From contig CALHKJ010000039.1 in assembly GCA_938033975.1 (NCBI GenBank), positions 1 to 5,867 of the forward strand: a stretch of 5,867 bases of DNA. Reading direction: 5' to 3'. The stretch comes from an uncultured Saprospiraceae bacterium. GTDB taxonomy: Bacteria > Bacteroidota > Bacteroidia > Chitinophagales > Saprospiraceae. A program made the position numbers and the translations under genes. A model generated the notes under the pieces. That model had not been told where the DNA came from, did not search any database, and worked only from the letters and a program-made list of their open reading frames with translations. Below, one piece after another: positions 1-5,225 of the stretch; the stretch's first letter is position 1; each line of letters starts with the position of its first letter.

Positions 1-141
1 TACAACCTTCACGATATACAAATTGGAAGAGAAGAGGAAAATGTAAATCTTTTTATGCACCTTAGAAAAGAAGAAAGCACTAAGGCCTTCTTTGATCAGT
101 ATAATTCATTGAATGGTGGCAAACCATTTGATTTGGCGTAA
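1..141 (+). CDS. C-terminal fragment of an unidentified protein
   Basis: An open frame enters from the left edge in frame 1 and runs 46 codons to a TAA at 139-141, with a second stop (TAG) immediately downstream. The fragment is charged and helix-like (IGREEENVNLF, then LRKEESTKAFFDQYN) and ends in GGKPFDLA. It precedes a strong hairpin terminator, as expected for the last gene of a transcription unit. I do not recognise the family with confidence. An acidic or amphipathic helix followed by a short basic-hydrophobic tail is loosely reminiscent of crotonase (enoyl-CoA hydratase) C-termini, but that is only a weak resemblance. The start and most of the protein lie outside the window. Confidence 0.6.
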   Translation, partial: YNLHDIQIGREEENVNLFMHLRKEESTKAFFDQYNSLNGGKPFDLA

Positions 142-170
142 TAGGTATTATAAAAAGTTTGTAATAAAAA

Positions 171-209
171 AGCAAGGTCTGGACTTTATCTGTAAGTCCA
201 GACCTTGTT
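171..209. terminator. Strong hairpin terminator, probably bidirectional and better on the minus strand
   Basis: Bases 173-186 (CAAGGTCTGGACTT) and 194-207 are a perfect 14-bp inverted repeat around a 7-nt loop. One G-T and one A-T pair extend it to 171-209. On the plus strand the stem is followed by TTATTT, a modest U-tract that could end the transcript of the upstream partial gene. On the minus strand the stem is followed by C and then six Ts (complement of the A-run 166-171), the better intrinsic terminator configuration. No minus-strand gene ends close by, so minus-strand use would imply a transcript that has crossed the cytochrome gene. Confidence 0.85.
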
Positions 210-348
210 ATTTGGCCTATAATCAATAATGGATTAAGTAAGCTATACCAAATTTTTCAGATATAAATCCTCACCAGGCCAAGAAATGAAATTCCAAATT
301 AGCGAAAGCTGAATCTAGTTAAATTACTTAATAATTAACCTTATTAAC

Positions 349-354
349 TATATT
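349..354 (+). promoter_or_regulatory. Possible -10 element for the cytochrome c gene
   Basis: TATATT at 349-354 matches the sigma-70 -10 consensus at five of six positions and lies 36 bases before the ATG at 391. No convincing -35 hexamer stands 16-18 bases upstream. An interrupted inverted repeat (TTAATAA at 328-334, TTATTAA at 341-347) lies just before it. The whole stretch is very AT-rich, so a chance match is quite possible. Confidence 0.2.
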
Positions 355-390
355 GTAAGAGCTTAATTAGATCTTCAAAAAAATAGTGGA

Positions 391-873
391 ATGAAAAAAA
401 TCTATTTTCTAATCTTGACTTTAATATTCTTTCTTTTTCTATGTGCCTGCGGTGATCAACCAACAAAAGCCAATAATAAACCTGTCATCAAGGAGTCACA
501 AAAGACTTCTGAGACTGTAGAAAAAAAGGAGAAAACTTCTAGTGCACCGAAAATAAAAATGACAGCAGAATTAAAACGAGGCAAGAAAATGTTTATTCTT
601 TGTAAAGCATGTCACAGTGTTGAAAAAGGGGAAGCACACAAAACAGGTCCAAATTTACACCAGGTTTTTGGTTCTAAGGCCGCTTCCAAAATTGGCTTTA
701 ATTATTCAGATGCTCTAAAGTCTTCGGATATTGTATGGGACGAGACACATCTGAGAAGTTGGCTATCTAAGCCGATGGATTATATCCCTGGCACATCAAT
801 GGCCTTTATCGGTATCAAAGATAAAAAAGATCAGACAGCACTCATCAATTACTTAAAGGAGATAACTAAGTAG
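391..873 (+). CDS. Lipid-anchored mitochondrial-type class I cytochrome c
   Basis: This 160-aa protein is an exported monoheme electron carrier. Residues 1-20 are a signal peptide with two lysines, a hydrophobic core and a lipobox-like L17-C18-A19-C20, so Cys20 is the likely lipidated residue. Cys at the -2 position is atypical, and an uncleaved membrane anchor is the alternative. Residues 21-60 are a lysine-, serine- and threonine-rich linker. The heme domain spans about 60-160: CKACH at 71-75 (Cys71 and Cys74 bind heme, His75 is the proximal ligand), KTGPNLH at 84-90, a conserved aromatic region GFNYSDAL, and YIPGTSM at 131-137 with Met137 as the distal ligand. The order and motifs closely follow mitochondrial cytochrome c and bacterial cytochrome c2/c552. 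It would shuttle electrons between periplasmic donors and a terminal oxidase or reductase; the partner is not visible. The ATG has only a weak AGTGG upstream. The 3' end overlaps the convergent quinone reductase gene by 8 bases. Confidence 0.95.
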   Translation: MKKIYFLILTLIFFLFLCACGDQPTKANNKPVIKESQKTSETVEKKEKTSSAPKIKMTAELKRGKKMFILCKACHSVEKGEAHKTGPNLHQVFGSKAASKIGFNYSDALKSSDIVWDETHLRSWLSKPMDYIPGTSMAFIGIKDKKDQTALINYLKEITK

Positions 874-1525
874 ATTTCTTTCCCTCTAGGTTATGTAGTT
901 TTTTGGTATAGCTTTCCAACAATTTTTCGCGACTCTCTTGGTCGATCCATGAAACTCCAAAGGCAATAAATGGTGATAAAATTTCAAAGCCCACCAATCC
1001 AAGAATTCCATCATGGATGTTTTGCAAGATCAAATCAAGACTTCTTTTATTGGCGCCACTAGCACTGTATTTTTCTTTTGGACTCCCAGTTGTTATACAA
1101 AGCATGGCTTTCTTTCCAACAAATCTTCCCTTATCATGAAAGCCATAATCACCTCCATAGGCGACTCCATAAGCCATCACTCGATCTACCCATCCCTTAA
1201 GGATTGCAGGAAAGCCAAACCACCAAAGAGGAAAATTTAATATGAGTAGATCAGCCTCAGTTAGTTTGTTCATTTCTTGTTTTAAAGTGGGATCAAAGAG
1301 ATCAAACTTGGAAGCATTCAATTGCTCGAGTGCAAATTTGTAGTAAGCACTATCACTTAAAGCTGTAAAGTCCTTTTTTGATGCCACAGGATTAAAGTCC
1401 ATTTTGTATAAATCACTTTTATGAACTTCATGGCCATGCTCCGTCAGGATTCTGCTTGCTTGTTTTGCTAAGCTCGAGCAAAAAGAATCTGGATTTTCAT
1501 GAGCATGAACAATGAGGACCTTCAT
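866..1525 (-). CDS. NQO1-like NAD(P)H:quinone oxidoreductase, flavodoxin fold
   Basis: The 219-aa product belongs to the Flavodoxin_2 family (NQO1, MdaB, KefF relatives), cytoplasmic FMN or FAD enzymes that pass two electrons from NAD(P)H to quinones or similar acceptors. Visible family marks are the N-terminal beta strand and phosphate-binding loop (KVLIVHAHENPDSF, 2-15), SDLYKMDFNP at 37-46, FPLWWFGFPAILKGWVDRV at 98-116 (flavin and active-site region), DKG at 131-133 and TTGSPKEKYS at 145-154. The order and spacing follow mammalian NQO1. Its length suits the family, and there is no signal peptide. It is the last gene of the minus-strand cluster, starting 4 bases after the NTF2-like gene's stop. 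Its TAG stop lies inside the 3' end of the convergent cytochrome gene. Context suggests it reduces a quinone or enone intermediate or detoxifies a quinoid product; the substrate cannot be read from sequence. Confidence 0.92.
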   Translation of the reverse strand: MKVLIVHAHENPDSFCSSLAKQASRILTEHGHEVHKSDLYKMDFNPVASKKDFTALSDSAYYKFALEQLNASKFDLFDPTLKQEMNKLTEADLLILNFPLWWFGFPAILKGWVDRVMAYGVAYGGDYGFHDKGRFVGKKAMLCITTGSPKEKYSASGANKRSLDLILQNIHDGILGLVGFEILSPFIAFGVSWIDQESREKLLESYTKKLHNLEGKKST

Positions 1526-1529
1526 GAAA

Positions 1530-1946
1530 TTATTTCTTTAACCAATCACCAATGCCGTAAGGGTCCTCCATAGGTGCAGATACATGTTCATGTCTGATTT
1601 TCCAATCTCCATCCAATTGCTTCATTACAAAACTTATTCTGAATCTATTTTTAAATTCTCTGTCATTTACCGAAAGGGTAAGATCTGTGATCCCTCCAAT
1701 CCATGCAACTGCTCCATCAATTTCCTCAAAGGGGCCTTCCGTCCATTCATAGCCTGTCATCTGAATGTCCGATCCACAAAAGTCAGCCCATCCCTTAAAA
1801 ATTTTGTTTGTACCCATGGTAGAATACCTTGGTCCTTCCAAAATCACATAAGTGGACTCACTGGGTATGTAAGCGGATTCAATACCTGGTATATCTTTGG
1901 CGATTACAGCTTCCCAAAATTTTTCTATCCGATGCTGAATTACCAT
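1530..1946 (-). CDS. SnoaL/NTF2-like domain protein
   Basis: The 138-aa single-domain protein has the alpha+beta cone pattern of SnoaL_3/DUF4440-type NTF2-like proteins. An N-terminal helix pair (HRIEKFWEAVIAKDIPGIESAY) is followed by strands including VILEGPRYSTMG and a helix KIFKGWADF. The family-typical final strands are RFRISFVMKQ at 101-110 and DWKIRHEHVSAP at 114-125, which carry His119 and His121 near the expected pocket mouth. Members range from polyketide cyclases and steroid isomerases to non-catalytic binding proteins; nothing here decides between them. There is no signal peptide, so it is cytoplasmic. Its ATG shares one base with the stop of the upstream 120-aa gene (TAATG), a hallmark of translational coupling, and no clear Shine-Dalgarno sequence precedes it. 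It probably acts on, or binds, the substrate of the surrounding cluster. Confidence 0.85.
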   Translation of the reverse strand: MVIQHRIEKFWEAVIAKDIPGIESAYIPSESTYVILEGPRYSTMGTNKIFKGWADFCGSDIQMTGYEWTEGPFEEIDGAVAWIGGITDLTLSVNDREFKNRFRISFVMKQLDGDWKIRHEHVSAPMEDPYGIGDWLKK

Positions 1947-2308
1947 TACATCTTATCTATGTCATCTGCAATTTCGTGCAGTGTTTTGTCGGGATTGGCC
2001 ATCTGCTCCATTTCTTGTTGGATGATCCTTAATATTCTGGAGATATATTCACTGTGCCATTGCTGACGTTCAGTTTCTATCTGTTTGTTTTTTGGCGTAT
2101 AACTATTAATGTCTTCTCTAGACACCACACCTTTCTCATCTAACAGTCTTTCAATTGAATCCATTCGTTCTCGCATGACAGCCAGTTCCATACCTATGGC
2201 CATGGTAATATTCATTACTCGCTCCACAGCTGGATCCTCAAAAAAGTAAGGTCTTGCTCCTTTGGGTTTATTTGAAGCTATACTTATGTAATCAATTGGA
2301 TCTTCCAT
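1946..2308 (-). CDS. Conserved-looking 120-aa helical protein of unknown function
   Basis: I do not recognise this family. The protein is short, has no cysteine and no signal peptide, and is predominantly helical by eye. A polar N-terminus with PYFFEDPAVERV (20-31) leads to a long amphipathic stretch, IGMELAVMRERMDSIERLL at 38-56, that could form a coiled coil. Then come KGVVSREDI (59-67) and a second charged helix around 76-105 (RQQWHSEYISRILRIIQQEM). The reading frame is supported by tight placement: 26 bases after the methyltransferase stop and sharing one base with the next start (TAATG). Position and helical character suit a small accessory subunit or dimerisation partner of a neighbouring enzyme. 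HyuA/HyuB-type ketone carboxylases are known to carry small extra subunits, but the lack of cysteines argues against the zinc-binding kind, and no direct similarity is claimed. Confidence 0.82.
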   Translation of the reverse strand: MEDPIDYISIASNKPKGARPYFFEDPAVERVMNITMAIGMELAVMRERMDSIERLLDEKGVVSREDINSYTPKNKQIETERQQWHSEYISRILRIIQQEMEQMANPDKTLHEIADDIDKM

Positions 2309-2334
2309 ATCTCTTTTTTCAATCTTCTTTTAAT

Positions 2335-3519
2335 TTATTTTTTCCAAGCTCCGAATACATTCCATATTGGAGATCGACCATGATCTTCTGGTTCATCGGC
2401 CTTCTGAGTTCCATCATCTAGATCGTTGATCGCCTGAGCACCAATCTGCATAAATTGCTCTCGGTCAAAGCCGCTTTTTTCCAAAAGATCGATAGGATCG
2501 ATATCATGCATTTTTGACCAATAAGGTTCTGAGTTATTGTAGGCATCCCAATCTCTGATCCATTTTTCATACATGCTCATGTCATCAGTATATTGAGGCT
2601 GTTCAATGTGCATGGTAATACCGTTTGGCTTTAAGCAACGATGAATTTCCTTCATTATATTATAGATGGACACTCCACCGGTTTCATGAAGAAACATAGT
2701 GGTTTGTATCCAATCAAATGATTCATCCTCAAAAGGTAGTTTGGACGCTTCCGCTTGTACAAATTTCACATTTTCATATCCCAAGGACATGGCTCTCGCA
2801 TGTCCATAAGAAAGCATTGGTCTGCCTGTATCAATCCCAATGACTTCAGCATCAGGATACATTTTAGCTATAGGCAGGGTATTGTGTCCAATGCCACAAC
2901 CAATGTCTAATATTCTCTTGGGTTTAAAATCTGGGTTGTTGGCTTTCATCCAATCGGCCATGGCCTTACCACCTCCATCAGAGTAACGTCCCAACAATCC
3001 AGCCGTAGTGACAAAAAGACCTCCATCATAATTTGCTGCATTGGATACATCACCTTCAAACAATTCCGTATGATAACTGCCCGGCATGAGATGATTGTCT
3101 ACTGCCATTAGATAGGGAGGCACCTTGACCTCATCATTGAGTTTCAGTGAATCTTTCCCTTGATTTAATTTGTTGACTTTTTCTTTTAATTCAGCAGCCT
3201 GTCTGTAAGTCAATGATCTACCTGCTTGCTGGCGCATTTCCATCGTACATCTGCGCAGTGCTGACCAGGTTTGGTAATGTTGATCTTTTGCCATTGCATC
3301 ACCCAACTCATCTTTGTTTTCGAAATCTCTTCCTTTTTCCTCCATGAATTTTGGCTGAACTCTATTTTTAAAAGCTGTAGCATTTCCTTGTGAGACATGC
3401 GCCAAGTGCTTGTTTAGATTAGCCAGAAAGTTGTACCTCGCTCTTTCATCATGAGTTGTTTCTGGAAACACATCGTGTTTTGCTATTTTGTCGTAGGTCG
3501 GTGGTAGATTTTTAGCCAT
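2335..3519 (-). CDS. Class I SAM-dependent methyltransferase with long N-terminal extension
   Basis: The C-terminal half of this 394-aa protein is a Rossmann-fold methyltransferase (Methyltransf_11/25 type). Motif I is ILDIGCGIGHNTL at 203-215. The acidic residue at the end of strand 2, which binds the SAM ribose, is D230 in GIDTG. AEASKLPFEDESFDW at 256-270 covers the adenine-binding and motif II region, then FLHE at 277-280 and the post-motif segment EIHRCLKPNGITMHIEQP at 291-308. Residues 1-200, about half the protein, precede this domain. They contain a basic helical section (ALRRCTMEMRQQAG, 87-100) and a more ordered stretch around 135-190, suggesting an added substrate-binding or oligomerisation module. 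Class I methyltransferases are often about 200-280 aa. The start is 8 bases after the hyuB stop behind an A-run, with no Shine-Dalgarno. The methyl acceptor is unknown; context suggests a small molecule. Confidence 0.92.
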   Translation of the reverse strand: MAKNLPPTYDKIAKHDVFPETTHDERARYNFLANLNKHLAHVSQGNATAFKNRVQPKFMEEKGRDFENKDELGDAMAKDQHYQTWSALRRCTMEMRQQAGRSLTYRQAAELKEKVNKLNQGKDSLKLNDEVKVPPYLMAVDNHLMPGSYHTELFEGDVSNAANYDGGLFVTTAGLLGRYSDGGGKAMADWMKANNPDFKPKRILDIGCGIGHNTLPIAKMYPDAEVIGIDTGRPMLSYGHARAMSLGYENVKFVQAEASKLPFEDESFDWIQTTMFLHETGGVSIYNIMKEIHRCLKPNGITMHIEQPQYTDDMSMYEKWIRDWDAYNNSEPYWSKMHDIDPIDLLEKSGFDREQFMQIGAQAINDLDDGTQKADEPEDHGRSPIWNVFGAWKK

Positions 3520-3527
3520 TTTTTTAT

Positions 3528-5156
3528 CTATTTTATATAAGCTAATAAACGGTCTTTTTCAATTAATGTTTTATCTCGATTTTCGGGCTTGCCATAGCCA
3601 CCGCCACCAGGCAGTGTTAGTATGAGTTCTTCGCCCGGATGTAATTTATCTAATCCTTTTCTAGGAAAGGGTCTTTCAGGAATAATTTGTAAGGATCCAG
3701 GACTGCCATCTTCACCTCCCAAAAGTCCTTTAGCAGTAGTTGCTGTTTTTTCAGTCAACATTGAGATATTCAAAATTTGATCTCCGATATTCTTGAACCC
3801 AAATCTTTGTCCCAAACCTCCTCTGTATTCTCCATCACCTGCAGAGCCATCAACCAAAGATTTTTGGGTGACCAAAATTGGTACATCATTTTCAAGTACT
3901 TCTATTGGTACATTGGCCACGTTGGTTGGAAAGCTCAAGGCGTGTTCACCATCCATCGTTGGTCTTGCCCCATAGCCTCCATTCAAAAAGAAGTACTCAA
4001 CATATTCTTTTCCATTGTGTTGACCATTGAGTACAATACACCAACAAGCAGAACCACAGTCCGCCTGAATTTTATCAGGAATTGCTTTAGCAAGAGCGCC
4101 AAACACAACTGAGTGTAGCATATTGCCAGTAATATTCCTTGCACCCAAAGGTGATGGTTTTTGTGCATTGACCAAACATCCTTCAGGAGCGGTTACAGTG
4201 ATGGGATAGAAAGCCCCATCGTTGTTTGGTACATCCGGACTAAAAGCGCACTTAATAGGATAGGCGGTATAAGCAAAGGTGTAATTTAAAACTGCATTGA
4301 TACTCAGTGGGTGGGCCCCAGAAGTGCCTTCATAATCTACATGGATTTCATCTCCTTTAATGTTGATGGCAATCTCAAAATGACAGCCATTGCCAAGTCC
4401 ATCACCATCAGTATCATAGGCATATGTATATTCTCCATCAGGAGCGTCGCTTATTGCTTGACGCATTGATTTTTCTGAGGCATTGATTACAGCGTCTGCC
4501 AATTTGGTAAGACTGGAAAGTTTGTTTTCATCCATCAACTTGTGCAAGGATTTGATTCCTTGGTCGTTGGCAGCAATCTGTGCCTTGATATCGCCAACAG
4601 TCTGTAAAGGTGCTCTTACGTTACTTTCTAAAATTGAAAACAATGTTTTATTAGGTTTACCAGCCTCTATCAATTTGGTTGGTGGTACCATTAAGCCTTC
4701 TTCGTATAAATCTCTCGATCCTGCTCCCCACAAAACTCCACCCATATCAGGTGAGTGTGCAATAGTTCCTATAAAGCCAACTAATTTTTCACGATAAAAA
4801 ATAGGAGAAACAATACCAATGTCTGGCTTGTGTCCGGCACAAAGCCATGGATCATTGGTCATAACCACATCGCCTTCTTTCCATTCTTCACTAGGAAAAT
4901 AATCTTTGAGCAGTGCCTTTGTTAGTATGGGCAACACTCCTAAAAAGGAGGGTACAGAGATACTTGACTGTGCAATTGATCTACCTGTTTCGTCCATAAG
5001 GACTACAGCAAAATCATTTGATTCTCGTGTGACAGTTGAGAAGGAAGTCCTTTGTAAGGTCGTTCCTGCTTCATCTACAATACTGATTAATCTTGACCAC
5101 AATATGGACAAGGTAATCGGGTCAAATGTTGTACTTGTACTTATCAAAGCATTCAA
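3528..5156 (-). CDS. HyuB-type hydantoinase/oxoprolinase/carboxylase subunit
   Basis: The 542-aa protein is a full-length hydantoinase B/oxoprolinase family member (Hydantoinase_B, PF02538). Members pair with HyuA-type ATPase subunits for ATP-dependent hydrolysis of cyclic amides (N-methylhydantoin, 5-oxoproline) or for carboxylation of ketones (acetone, acetophenone). Visible marks are FDPITLSILWSRLISIVDE at 11-29, ESNDFAVVLMD at 45-55, TNDPW at 100-104, GHKPDI at 108-113, HSPDMGG at 134-140 (H134 and D137 are likely metal or active-site ligands), EEGLMVPPTKL at 152-162, NVRAPLQTVGDIKAQIAAN at 179-197, GAR at 338-340 and the terminal glycine-rich LPGGGGYG at 515-522. The start is TTG at 5154-5156: an in-frame TAA lies only three codons upstream and no in-frame ATG precedes the conserved FDPIT, so TTG or the adjacent ATT must be used. 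A perfect inverted repeat covers this start. No hyuA is in the window. Confidence 0.93.
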   Translation of the reverse strand: MNALISTSTTFDPITLSILWSRLISIVDEAGTTLQRTSFSTVTRESNDFAVVLMDETGRSIAQSSISVPSFLGVLPILTKALLKDYFPSEEWKEGDVVMTNDPWLCAGHKPDIGIVSPIFYREKLVGFIGTIAHSPDMGGVLWGAGSRDLYEEGLMVPPTKLIEAGKPNKTLFSILESNVRAPLQTVGDIKAQIAANDQGIKSLHKLMDENKLSSLTKLADAVINASEKSMRQAISDAPDGEYTYAYDTDGDGLGNGCHFEIAINIKGDEIHVDYEGTSGAHPLSINAVLNYTFAYTAYPIKCAFSPDVPNNDGAFYPITVTAPEGCLVNAQKPSPLGARNITGNMLHSVVFGALAKAIPDKIQADCGSACWCIVLNGQHNGKEYVEYFFLNGGYGARPTMDGEHALSFPTNVANVPIEVLENDVPILVTQKSLVDGSAGDGEYRGGLGQRFGFKNIGDQILNISMLTEKTATTAKGLLGGEDGSPGSLQIIPERPFPRKGLDKLHPGEELILTLPGGGGYGKPENRDKTLIEKDRLLAYIK

Positions 5157-5185
5157 AATTAGTTAAGTAAGTTAACTAATTTTGA
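5153..5185. promoter_or_regulatory. Perfect 14-bp inverted repeat over the hyuB start: candidate operator or mRNA hairpin
   Basis: TCAAAATTAGTTAA at 5153-5166 and its exact reverse complement at 5172-5185 flank a 5-nt centre (GTAAG). The left arm includes the hyuB TTG start codon, and the rest fills nearly half of the 69-bp gap after the FAD gene. The length and dyad symmetry suit a dimeric regulator of the TetR, MarR or GntR kind. In RNA it could instead form a stem that hides the start codon. The arms are AT-rich with no trailing U-run for the FAD transcript, so a classical terminator is less likely. Confidence 0.6.
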
Positions 5186-5225
5186 CAACAAATGTTTAAT
5201 TAAAACAGAGAAATAGTAATTATGA

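Noticed and set aside
328..347. TTAATAA/TTATTAA interrupted palindrome before the cytochrome gene as an operator
   Set aside because: The 7-bp arms are all A and T in a very AT-rich stretch; chance alone explains them.
1013..1240. A 75-codon plus-strand open frame inside the quinone reductase gene
   Set aside because: It is antisense to conserved NQO1-like motifs and has no independent support.
1584..2066. A 160-codon open frame on the plus strand
   Set aside because: It lies antisense to the NTF2-like and 120-aa genes, has a cysteine-rich, low-plausibility composition and no recognisable domain, and crosses a tightly coupled gene boundary on the other strand.
3777..4112. Plus-strand open frames opposite hyuB (also 4483-4797 and 4906-5166)
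   Set aside because: They are shadows of a strongly conserved coding region on the minus strand, with no motif or start-site support.
5153..5185. The inverted repeat as an intrinsic terminator for the FAD gene
   Set aside because: The stem is almost all A-T, no U-run follows it on the minus strand, and it overlaps the hyuB start codon, so a regulatory role fits better.
5182..5187. A perfect TTGACA hexamer on the plus strand
   Set aside because: There is no -10 element at 16-18 bases downstream and no plus-strand gene follows; the match is part of the inverted repeat arm.
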